A stretch of 47,103 nt of DNA from an uncultured Eudoraea sp. (lineage in GTDB: Bacteria > Bacteroidota > Bacteroidia > Flavobacteriales > Flavobacteriaceae), in contig CAMYJF010000023.1 of NCBI GenBank assembly GCA_947258555.1, positions 1 through 47,103 of the forward strand. The letters are read 5' to 3'. Position numbers and translations under genes: made by a program. This document shows, piece after piece, positions 40,483 through 47,103 of this stretch. A model generated the notes under the pieces. It was given only the letters and a program-made list of their open reading frames with translations, ran no database searches and was not told the DNA's origin. Within the stretch, counting starts at the first letter, position 1, and each line of letters starts with the position of its first letter.

Positions 40483-42237
40483 CTAGTTTTCTTTTTCGGA
40501 TAGTTGATTGATATAAAGGTCTTTGTAATAACCATCTTTCCGTATCAGATCCTCGTGAGTCCCTTCCTGAATTAGTCGGCCGTTATCCAGAATCAGTATT
40601 TTATCAGCATTCTTTGCTGAAGAGACCCTGTGGCTCACCAGAATGGTTGTCTTATCGTCAGAGACGCGTTTCAGATTTGAAAGGATCTCTTCTTCCGTCT
40701 CTGTATCAACGGCTGAAAGGCAGTCATCAAACAAATATATCTGTGCATCTTTTATTAGTGCCCTGGCGATGGATATCCGTTGTTTTTGTCCGCCACTTAG
40801 GGTAATGCCACGTTCTCCAAGAATGGTGTCATAGCCCAGATTAAAGCCTTCAATATTGTCGTGCACTGCTGCCATTTTTGCAGCGTTGACAATAGCTTCG
40901 TCCGAGGCTTGCTCATTACCGAAGCGAATATTGTCGCGTATGGTGTCTGAAAAAAGAAATGCATCCTGGGGTACAACGCCTATGGCTTCACGTAGTCCTG
41001 TCAGGTGATGTTCGTTGAGCGGTATATCGTCAATTAAGATCTCGCCGCTCTGGACATCGTATAAGCGACTGATCAACTCAAGGACGGTAGATTTGCCTGA
41101 ACCGGTTTTACCCAGGATGGCAAGTGTTTGTCCGGGTTCAGCTATAAAGGACAGGCCATTTAGCGCTGTTATGTTTGTGTCTTCATAGGTAAAAGTGACA
41201 TCCCTGAACTCAATCTTACCATTGATAGTATGTTTTTCTTCAGACTGGTTGGAGATAGCAGGTACTTGTCCGAGAAATTCATTGATCCTTTTTTGGGAAG
41301 CCTCGGCGCGTTGAACGATCGATGTGAGCCAGCCCACAACGGCAACAGGCCATGTAAGCATATTCACGTAAAGGACGAATTCTGCAATGGTGCCCACAGA
41401 GGTGATCTCCCCATTGATATATTGCATTCCCCCAATGTAAATGACAAAGATGTTGCTAATTCCGATCAGCAGGATCATTAAAGGAAAGAACCAGGCATTC
41501 ACTTTTGCCAGATCCATACTTTTATCCCTTCCCTCATATGCCAGATTACTGACTTCCTCGTGAATCTGTGGTTCCAGATTATAAGCTTTTATGACAGCCA
41601 CCCCGGAGAAGGACTCCTGGGCAAAAGTAGATAGGGTAGACAGGTATTCCTGGACACGCGTACTTCGCTTATGAATGATCTTGCTTATCTGATAGATCAG
41701 CACAGACAAAATTGGAAGAGGAAGCAGGGAATAAAAGGCAATGGTGGGTGCCTTAATGAACATCAGGGGGATCAAACACACAAACAAGGTAAGTGTCTGG
41801 ATGCCGTACATTATTGCCGGTCCGACATAGAGGCGCACCTGGCTCACATCTTCACTGATCCGATTCATCAGATCCCCGGTCCTGTTCTTTTTGTAAAAAC
41901 TTAGGGAGAGTCTCTGATAATGATCAAAAACTTCATTCTTAAGGTCAAACTCGATATAGCGTGAGACATTAATTATAGTTTGCCGCATCAGGAAGGTAAA
42001 AAATCCCGATAAGAGCGCTGCGCCTACAATGATCAGGATGTATTCCAGTAATAAGTTCCTTGCTGTAGCTTCACCGATCTCATTCGCAATAAAATTCTCT
42101 ACTACTTCGATCGACTTATTGACAAAGGAAGGCATAACCAGCTGAAAGACCCTGGCAATAATGGTTATTACTATGCCAATGGCCAATTTAAACCAGTATT
42201 TCTTTAAATATTTATTGAGGTACTTTAGTTCCTTCAT
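40483..42237 (-). CDS. ABC transporter with fused membrane and ATPase domains (MsbA-like)
   Basis: 584 residues from ATG 42237 (MKELKYLNKYLKKYW); the frame continues upstream as a hydrophilic-then-Cys-rich extension that has no counterpart. Six membrane helices (residues about 15-310), then an ATPase with Walker A LGKTGSGKSTV, Q-loop VVPQDAFLF, signature TLSGGQKQR, Walker B IYLFDDCLSAVD and switch His in VSHRVSS. It functions as a homodimeric exporter, likely of lipids or drugs. A lipid A-type role is possible, not proven. Divergent from nusB. Confidence 0.93.
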   Translation of the reverse strand: MKELKYLNKYLKKYWFKLAIGIVITIIARVFQLVMPSFVNKSIEVVENFIANEIGEATARNLLLEYILIIVGAALLSGFFTFLMRQTIINVSRYIEFDLKNEVFDHYQRLSLSFYKKNRTGDLMNRISEDVSQVRLYVGPAIMYGIQTLTLFVCLIPLMFIKAPTIAFYSLLPLPILSVLIYQISKIIHKRSTRVQEYLSTLSTFAQESFSGVAVIKAYNLEPQIHEEVSNLAYEGRDKSMDLAKVNAWFFPLMILLIGISNIFVIYIGGMQYINGEITSVGTIAEFVLYVNMLTWPVAVVGWLTSIVQRAEASQKRINEFLGQVPAISNQSEEKHTINGKIEFRDVTFTYEDTNITALNGLSFIAEPGQTLAILGKTGSGKSTVLELISRLYDVQSGEILIDDIPLNEHHLTGLREAIGVVPQDAFLFSDTIRDNIRFGNEQASDEAIVNAAKMAAVHDNIEGFNLGYDTILGERGITLSGGQKQRISIARALIKDAQIYLFDDCLSAVDTETEEEILSNLKRVSDDKTTILVSHRVSSAKNADKILILDNGRLIQEGTHEDLIRKDGYYKDLYINQLSEKEN

Positions 42238-42369
42238 CTGGTGATCAAAAAACGGGGGGAAGCATGCCCGAATTGAACATGCTGCCAAAGATAGCAGATT
42301 GGATGAGAATGGAGTGTTATAAAACGTATAAGAAAATGAAAGGGATAGGTGCAATCAAAGAAATTCAAT

Positions 42370-42377
42370 TAGCTTTG
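42370..42377 (+). promoter_or_regulatory. -7 box of nusB
   Basis: TAGCTTTG, an exact TAnnTTTG match, 38 bases before ATG 42415. Confidence 0.5.
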
Positions 42378-42414
42378 CCCCATATTTATTTAGTTAAAAA
42401 CCTAAGTTCTTTAA

Positions 42415-43362
42415 ATGCTTACAAGAAGGCAATTGCGCATCAAAGTGATGCAATGCATCTACGCTTTAATCCAATCCAAGGAAGATTCCCTGGATAAGCA
42501 GCAGAAATTCCTGAAAGAAAGTATTGCAAATAGCTTTTCCCTCTATTTGCTCAATATGTCGCTGCTCCGCGAATTGCAAAATCGTGTTTCTAACCTCTCG
42601 CAGTACGAATCCGAGAAAAAACTAGAATCGGCCCCGAGTGACTATCCGGAGGCGGATCGCCTTTCAAAAAACAGGCTACTGAACAGGATAGCTTCCAATA
42701 CCGAATTAGAAACTGAAATTAAAAAACGAAAGCTCAATCATTGGTATTTGCATCAGGATTATGTGAAGATCGTATACACGAATCTTATTGAAAGTGAACT
42801 GTATGAGACCTATATGAGGAAGCCACAAGTGGAATTTGAGGAAGACAAAGCATTTTTAATTGAAGCATTCCGTACCATAATAGCCCCCAACGATAAGATC
42901 TATGATTTTTTTGAAGACAGTTATCTCACTTGGGTAGATGATATCCCGCTGGTCAACACCTATATTGTCAAGCAACTCAAGAAGGTTACGGAAAAGCACC
43001 CGGATGCTTATTTTGTTCCAAGGCTGTTGAAGGATAAACAAGATATGTCCTATGCCAAGAACCTGCTTTCCAAAACTTTGCTTAAAAATGAGGAATTAGA
43101 AAAAGAGATCTCGGGCAAGACACCAAATTGGGACAAAGACAGGATCGCTGATATTGATGGGATCTTACTGAAAATGGCCATTTGTGAGTTTTTATATTTC
43201 CCTTCAATACCGGAACGGGTTACCATCAATGAGTATTTGGAGATCGCGAAAGAGTACTCCACGCCCAAGAGCAGTATTTTTATTAACGGAATATTAGATA
43301 AACTTGTTAAGGAATACAAAGAGGATGGTCGGTTGAAAAAAGCGGGTCGTGGCCTGCTATAA
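42415..43362 (+). CDS. nusB: Transcription antitermination protein NusB (long form)
   Basis: 315 residues, over twice the E. coli NusB (139). It starts MLTRRQLRIKVMQCIYALIQS, and the conserved NusB domain occupies about residues 180-305 (DRIADIDGILLKMAICEFLYFPSIPERVTINEYLEIAKEYSTPKSSIFINGILDKLVKEY). The extra N-terminal half is helical and typical of Bacteroidetes NusB. NusB with NusE binds boxA of rRNA leaders and prevents early termination. It heads an operon with a DUF1573 lipoprotein and yajC. Confidence 0.94.
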   Translation: MLTRRQLRIKVMQCIYALIQSKEDSLDKQQKFLKESIANSFSLYLLNMSLLRELQNRVSNLSQYESEKKLESAPSDYPEADRLSKNRLLNRIASNTELETEIKKRKLNHWYLHQDYVKIVYTNLIESELYETYMRKPQVEFEEDKAFLIEAFRTIIAPNDKIYDFFEDSYLTWVDDIPLVNTYIVKQLKKVTEKHPDAYFVPRLLKDKQDMSYAKNLLSKTLLKNEELEKEISGKTPNWDKDRIADIDGILLKMAICEFLYFPSIPERVTINEYLEIAKEYSTPKSSIFINGILDKLVKEYKEDGRLKKAGRGLL

Positions 43363-43378
43363 TCAATTTATTGCTTAA

Positions 43379-43395
43379 TTTTACCATCGGTAAAA
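43379..43395. repeat. Perfect inverted repeat before the DUF1573 gene
   Basis: TTTTACC-ATC-GGTAAAA, 12 bases before the DUF1573 ATG. It may form a stem in the mRNA or be an operator; a -7-like TAATTTTA overlaps its left edge. Confidence 0.4.
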
Positions 43396-43407
43396 AAAAT
43401 TTATATC

Positions 43408-43896
43408 ATGAAAAGAACAATTATAGCCCTTAGTTTGGTTTTGTCATTTGGATTTTACTCCTGTAAAGAGAAAGCGTCCGAGAAGATAAATTCAGACAAT
43501 GTAGAAGTAGCCGCTGCTAGAGATGCGGATTCCAAGAACATGCCTGTCATGAGTTTTGATAAGGCTGAGCATGATTTCGGAACCATCGCGAACGGCGCGC
43601 CCCAGGAAACAGTATTTACATTCACTAATACTGGTAATGCACCCTTGATCATTACAAATGCAACGAGTAGTTGCGGTTGTACTGTACCAGAGTACCCGAA
43701 GAATACACCTATTGCTCCCGGAGATACTGGTGAGCTATTAGTGAAGTTCAATGGTTCTGGATTAAATCAGGTGACTAAGACCGTTACTGTTTCTGCCAAT
43801 ACGGAAAAAGGGACAGAATTACTTAGAATTAAAGCTTTTGTTCAACCTAAAGAGCAAGGTCAGGCCAATGTGCTAGGTCCTGTTCCTACTCAATAA
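43408..43896 (+). CDS. DUF1573 lipoprotein
   Basis: 162 residues. Lipoprotein signal MKRTIIALSLVLSFGFYSC with Cys19. The mature part is a single immunoglobulin-like DUF1573 domain: FDKAEHDFGTIANGAPQETVFTFTNTGNAPLIITNATSSCGCTVPEYP, PGDTGELLVKFNGSG and TVTVSANTEKGTELLRIKAFV. The SCGC motif is characteristic. The protein should lie in the envelope; its role is unknown. It follows nusB by 45 bases and precedes yajC by 13. Confidence 0.9.
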   Translation: MKRTIIALSLVLSFGFYSCKEKASEKINSDNVEVAAARDADSKNMPVMSFDKAEHDFGTIANGAPQETVFTFTNTGNAPLIITNATSSCGCTVPEYPKNTPIAPGDTGELLVKFNGSGLNQVTKTVTVSANTEKGTELLRIKAFVQPKEQGQANVLGPVPTQ

Positions 43897-43909
43897 GAAG
43901 GTCTGATAC

Positions 43910-44188
43910 ATGGGTGATTTAGGCCAGTTTCTTCCGCTCTTATTGATCTTTGTTGTTGCGTATTTCTTTATGATACGCCCTCAGATCAAGAGACAAAAGG
44001 ATGAGAAAAAATTTGCAGGGGCTCTTAAGAAAGGTGATAAGGTAATAACCAAAAGTGGAATGCATGGAAAAGTTGTCGATCTGAATGACAAAGATTTTTC
44101 CTGCATCCTGGAAACGATGGCCGGAAGGATCAAATTTGATCGCTCGGCCATATCCATGGAGTTAAGTAAAAAGCTTCAAACGCCTTAA
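43910..44188 (+). CDS. yajC: Preprotein translocase accessory subunit YajC
   Basis: 92 residues. A single N-terminal membrane helix (FLPLLLIFVVAYFFMIRPQIKRQKDEKKF) with the IRPQ.KRQK boundary, and a small SH3-like cytoplasmic domain (ALKKGDKVITKSGMHGKVVDLNDKDFSCILETMAGRIKFDRSAI). It associates with SecDF and the SecYEG translocon. Final gene of the nusB operon: an intrinsic terminator follows 20 bases after its stop. Confidence 0.95.
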   Translation: MGDLGQFLPLLLIFVVAYFFMIRPQIKRQKDEKKFAGALKKGDKVITKSGMHGKVVDLNDKDFSCILETMAGRIKFDRSAISMELSKKLQTP

Positions 44189-44204
44189 GATAGAGCACAT
44201 AAAA

Positions 44205-44236
44205 AATGAAAACACCGGGAGACCGGTGTTTTTTTA
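44205..44236. terminator. Bidirectional terminator after yajC
   Basis: AAAACACCGG (44209-44218) pairs with CCGGTGTTTT (44223-44232) with a GAGA loop, then TTTT on plus and a T run on minus. It ends the nusB operon and, reading minus, the YdeI-like gene is on the other side, beginning its stop at 44283. Confidence 0.85.
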
Positions 44237-44282
44237 TGCTTTTATTTTAACAAAGGATGTAGAAAGAGAAAAGCAGCATTGC

Positions 44283-44876
44283 TCAACACTTCCTGTACTT
44301 GTCGTTGAGCCCGATCCCTGATGCGATCATGGGTAATGCTTTCTCTAATCGGGTTACTTTTGTTTTTTCCTGTTTAGCCGATCCTATATGTTCACAATAT
44401 TCCTTTTGCTTGTAAGGTGAAAACGCATTAAATTTTTCCATCAGGCCGGGATCCTTTTCCAATGCTTGCTGCAAAAGTTCCGGAATTATCGTTGCTGTTT
44501 TCTTAGCAGGCGTGATCATTTTGCCTTTTTTCTGATTCGCAATAGCCTCTTCCATATATGCCATGACAGCTGCTTCGTCAATTGCATCATTATCGGTAAA
44601 CTTCCAGTGGCGCATACCCTTGGTTTTCTCCTGTGCAGATTCCAACACTTTTTTTGGATCGGATAAAAAAGATCCCTGAAAGAACCACAATCCATAATGG
44701 TTTTTATAAGCGCCGATCATCATAATATTTTTATTCTCAATAGTATACACGGGCCCTCCCCATTTCAGTTTCTCAACGAACTCTGTTTTAGCGGCAATAT
44801 CGCGTAGCTTTTTGATCCCTTCACTGTAATGGTGTTCCTGTTCAAAATAGGCATCTACACTGTCAAATCGTTTCAT
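44283..44876 (-). CDS. YdeI/OmdA-associated protein (DUF1801 plus C-terminal OmdA domain)
   Basis: 197 residues. N-terminal DUF1801 fold (about 1-115: SVDAYFEQEHHYSEGIKKLRDI, WGGPVYTIENKNIMMIGAYKNHYGLWFFQGS, LESAQEKTKGMRHWKFTD) and a C-terminal segment (IPELLQQALEKDPGLMEKFNAFSPYKQKEYCEHIGSAKQEKTKVTRLEKAL) of the OmdA/YdeI type linked to bacteriocin protection in some species. Cytoplasmic. Divergent from the small secreted protein at 45003 and separated from yajC by a bidirectional terminator. Confidence 0.85.
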   Translation of the reverse strand: MKRFDSVDAYFEQEHHYSEGIKKLRDIAAKTEFVEKLKWGGPVYTIENKNIMMIGAYKNHYGLWFFQGSFLSDPKKVLESAQEKTKGMRHWKFTDNDAIDEAAVMAYMEEAIANQKKGKMITPAKKTATIIPELLQQALEKDPGLMEKFNAFSPYKQKEYCEHIGSAKQEKTKVTRLEKALPMIASGIGLNDKYRKC

Positions 44877-45002
44877 AGATCTGAAAATTTATTTGAATAA
44901 TTTCGTCATTTTTCGCCACCTTTCAAAGCACATGGCCTGATCTTTGCTTGTATATCATCAACAGGATTTTACTACTTTTAACCAGGTAATCTTTGCCGTA
45001 AC

Positions 45003-45449
45003 ATGAAGTACTCCCGTAAAATAGCTTTACTGATCCTTGGGTTGGCTACAATATCCATGAGTCAAGCGCAACTTGAGGATTGCACCCTGGACATTGCCAG
45101 TACAGATACTGAACTAATGATCAAACTTTTCCAATTAAATGAAGAGCAAACGACCAGTTTAGAAAATTTACATGCTGAAATAGAAGTAAAAAACAGGGTT
45201 CTTTATGATCAGATAAAGTGGCTTTTTGACAATCACCCGCAGGATACTGAAGAAGATCTGTCGAATATGGCCAAGAAATACGATGTTATGCAACGTCAGA
45301 TAATGGCAAATTCCCGGATTTATGATCAAAAGTTCCTGGGCACTTTAAATGAGCGTCAGTACGAAAGGTATACCATCCTTTGCGAGGAGGCAATGCGCAA
45401 ACCTCTATTGGTTCCGGACAATTTTAAGACCTTCCGTCCGCCAGAATAA
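45003..45449 (+). CDS. Secreted helical protein of unknown function
   Basis: 148 residues. Signal peptide (MKYSRKIALLILGLATISMSQA, cleavage near residue 22). The rest is charged and helical: LMIKLFQLNEEQTTSLENLHAEIEVKNRVLYDQIKWLFDNHP, then NMAKKYDVMQRQIMANSRIYDQKFLGTLNERQYERYTILCEEA. This LNEEQ...LNERQY pattern is reminiscent of the two-part LTxxQ repeats of Spy/CpxP periplasmic chaperones, but I would not assign it. pyrD follows with its own -7 box. Confidence 0.65.
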   Translation: MKYSRKIALLILGLATISMSQAQLEDCTLDIASTDTELMIKLFQLNEEQTTSLENLHAEIEVKNRVLYDQIKWLFDNHPQDTEEDLSNMAKKYDVMQRQIMANSRIYDQKFLGTLNERQYERYTILCEEAMRKPLLVPDNFKTFRPPE

Positions 45450-45494
45450 TTTTTAATCCTTAGTATTTCATCAGGGAACTTCGGTAAGGCTTTG

Positions 45495-45502
45495 TACTTT
45501 TG
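45495..45502 (+). promoter_or_regulatory. -7 box of pyrD
   Basis: TACTTTTG, an exact TAnnTTTG match, 18 bases before ATG 45521. It overlaps the alternative TTG at 45500, ruling that start out. A small dyad GCCAA-N6-TTGGC (45503-45518) follows in the leader. Confidence 0.6.
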
Positions 45503-45520
45503 CCAAAATTTATTGGCAAT

Positions 45521-46585
45521 ATGTATAAATCGCTTCTCCGTCCCATCCTCTTTCTTTTTGATGCGGAACGGGTTCATTCCCTTTCTTTTTTTCTTATAAA
45601 ACTAAGTGCGAAGTTGGGTCTGGGATCTGTATTTTCCAGCCGATTTAGCATCAATGACCCCAGATTGGAGCGGGAAGTATTTGGTCTTAAATTTAATAAC
45701 CCCGTGGGTTTAGCTGCTGGGTTTGATAAAGATGCCAGGCTCTATAATGAATTATCAAGTTTTGGTTTTGGCTTTATTGAAATTGGTACCGTGACACCCA
45801 AGCCGCAAAAAGGGAATCCTAAAAAAAGGCTATTCCGACTCAAAGCGGATCAGGCCATTATCAATCGGATGGGTTTCAACAATGAAGGCGTATATGCCGC
45901 CGCCGAACGATTGCGCAAGGATCATAAAATTTTGATCGGGGGAAATATCGGCAAGAATAAAGAGACTCCAAATGAAGAGGCCGTACGAGATTACCTTATC
46001 TGCATGGATGTGCTGTTCCCCTTTGTAGACTACTTCGTCGTAAATGTCAGTTCTCCGAACACACCCGGATTGCGAAAATTACAACAGAAAGGGCCGCTTA
46101 CGCAGATGCTAAATGAATTACAAAAATCGAATCACAAGCTCAGCCAGGTTCACAGCACGTACAAGAAACCCTTATTGCTAAAGATCGCTCCCGATCTTAA
46201 TGATCATGAATTGCTCGACATAATAACAATTGTAGAAAAAACGGGTATCGATGGGATCATTGCTACAAATACCACAATAGACAGGACAGATTTGAAATCC
46301 AACTTTATGCTCTCAGAACAGCAAGGAGGATTAAGTGGAAAACCCCTAAAAAAGAGGAGTACAGAAGTCATTCGTTTCCTTGCAGAAAAAAGCAATAATG
46401 CCTTCCCAATCATTGGGGTAGGAGGGATTCACAGTGCAGAAGATGCGATCGAAAAACTCGAAGCCGGGGCTTGCCTTGTTCAACTGTGGACCGGTTTTGT
46501 GTACGAAGGACCTACCCTGGTCAGGGAGATCAATGAAGCTATCCTGTCAAAAATAACAGAAGCAGATCTGCAAGAAGCAGATTAG
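45521..46585 (+). CDS. pyrD: Quinone-dependent dihydroorotate dehydrogenase (class 2)
   Basis: 354 residues from ATG 45521. The N-terminal helices ([28 protein letters not shown]) are the membrane-binding and quinone tunnel part of class 2 enzymes. The FMN barrel follows: [71 protein letters not shown] (catalytic Ser near VSSPNTPG), [10 protein letters not shown] and [19 protein letters not shown]. It oxidises dihydroorotate to orotate, feeding electrons to quinone, two steps before pyrF. The LysE-type gene starts 6 bases after its stop. Confidence 0.96.
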   Translation: MYKSLLRPILFLFDAERVHSLSFFLIKLSAKLGLGSVFSSRFSINDPRLEREVFGLKFNNPVGLAAGFDKDARLYNELSSFGFGFIEIGTVTPKPQKGNPKKRLFRLKADQAIINRMGFNNEGVYAAAERLRKDHKILIGGNIGKNKETPNEEAVRDYLICMDVLFPFVDYFVVNVSSPNTPGLRKLQQKGPLTQMLNELQKSNHKLSQVHSTYKKPLLLKIAPDLNDHELLDIITIVEKTGIDGIIATNTTIDRTDLKSNFMLSEQQGGLSGKPLKKRSTEVIRFLAEKSNNAFPIIGVGGIHSAEDAIEKLEAGACLVQLWTGFVYEGPTLVREINEAILSKITEADLQEAD

Positions 46586-46591
46586 ATCGAG

Positions 46592-47103
46592 ATGAACTAC
46601 GAAATACTTTCGGCATTCGCGCTCGCAACAGCGGCACTGGCTTTTACGCCAGGTCCGGATAATATTTATGTGTTAACTCAGGGGGTGGTGAATGGACGTA
46701 AATACGGACTCGCCACTACGGCGGGACTCATTTCCGGATGTTTGGTACATACAACACTTCTGGCATTCGGGGTATCTCTGATCATTAAAGAGAGCGAGAG
46801 TTTATTTTTTGCCATAAAACTTTTAGGAGCGATCTATCTGATCTATCTGGCTTACAAAGTATATCGGGAAGGTGATGTCATTAATCTGAACAGCACAACC
46901 CTGCCGAAGCGATCTCTTTGGCAACTTTTCAGACAAGGATTTATCATGAATGTGCTAAACCCGAAAGTGACCATCTTCTTCCTGGCTTTCTTCCCGGGAT
47001 TTCTGTTCAGTAAGACCATGAGTACGGTGTGGCAATTTTACATTCTCGGCTTCCTGTTTATGTTTGTTTCTTTACTGATTTTCTCAGCAATCGCCATCAT
47101 GGC
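46592..47103 (+). CDS. LysE family translocator (3' end outside window)
   Basis: At least 170 residues, continuing past the window edge. It opens with FALATAALAFTPGPDNIYVLTQGVVNGRKYGLATTAGLISG, the LysE/RhtB signature around the GPD motif, followed by regular membrane helices (FAIKLLGAIYLIYLAYKVYR, FIMNVLNPKVTIFFLAFFPGF, where NPK is a second family motif). Such proteins export amino acids such as lysine, threonine or homoserine lactones. It begins 6 bases after pyrD, likely in the same transcript. Substrate not determinable. Confidence 0.9.
   Translation, partial: MNYEILSAFALATAALAFTPGPDNIYVLTQGVVNGRKYGLATTAGLISGCLVHTTLLAFGVSLIIKESESLFFAIKLLGAIYLIYLAYKVYREGDVINLNSTTLPKRSLWQLFRQGFIMNVLNPKVTIFFLAFFPGFLFSKTMSTVWQFYILGFLFMFVSLLIFSAIAIM

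Noticed and set aside
42264-42497. 77-codon plus-strand frame overlapping the nusB start
   Set aside because: It overlaps nusB in another frame and runs through the nusB promoter box; composition is unremarkable.

Overview
The window is ordinary chromosomal DNA from a member of the Bacteroidetes, most probably the family Flavobacteriaceae. I base this on many upstream boxes matching TAnnTTTG (the Bacteroidetes -7 promoter element), the near absence of Shine-Dalgarno sequences, family-typical proteins (type III glutamine synthetase, PUR-alpha-like DUF3276, an N-terminally extended NusB, DUF1684, DUF4920, a cyclophilin-FKBP fusion, M56/BlaI pair), and moderate-to-low GC. I cannot name the genus. 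There is no IS element, prophage, CRISPR array, rRNA or tRNA that I can see.

Layout. 1-1293: BlaR1-like M56 sensor (cut by the window edge) and its BlaI-type repressor, with a tandem operator. 1420-2358: Na+/Ca2+ exchanger. 2412-5821: divergent glutamine synthetases GSII and GSIII. 5877-9702: purM, Rieske lipoprotein, prfA-pyrF and a small protein. 9703-10077: gene-free stretch with a strong hairpin terminator. 10078-14071: helical protein, Lrp/AsnC regulator, atypical secreted alpha/beta hydrolase, DJ-1/PfpI lipoprotein and DUF1684 lipoprotein. 14138-16918 (minus): PII protein, ammonium transporter and an outer-membrane porin. 17117-17999 (minus): fluoride channel and two small membrane proteins. 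18041-21638: NTP pyrophosphohydrolase, BCAA aminotransferase, a broken DUF4920 gene, MnmD and a TIGR01777 epimerase. 21769-23434: grpE-dnaJ. 23693-28910: ABC ATPase, permease, MscS channel, outer-membrane protein and an NtrC-like response regulator without a DNA-binding domain. 28937-37412: PPK2 kinase, M28 peptidase, dual PPIase, DinB-like enzyme, a redox/VOC/GNAT operon, bile-acid-type symporter and PlsC. 37417-42237 (minus): M14 carboxypeptidase, DUF3276 and MsbA-like ABC exporter. 42415-47103: nusB-DUF1573-yajC, YdeI-like protein, pyrD and a truncated LysE exporter.

How genes work together. The clearest functional theme is nitrogen assimilation: GSII, GSIII, PII, Amt and a porin lie at two loci 11-13 kb apart. 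Both control regions carry the same dyad, ACCC(C/T)-N9-(A/G)GGGT, at positions that look like activator sites relative to the -7 boxes. This is the strongest candidate for an undescribed regulatory system here. The second notable result is a pair of previously overlooked paralogous membrane microproteins (59 and 29 residues) that share an MVSFF.L.IVL.V.N start: one directly upstream of crcB, one overlapping the stop codon of the dual PPIase gene.
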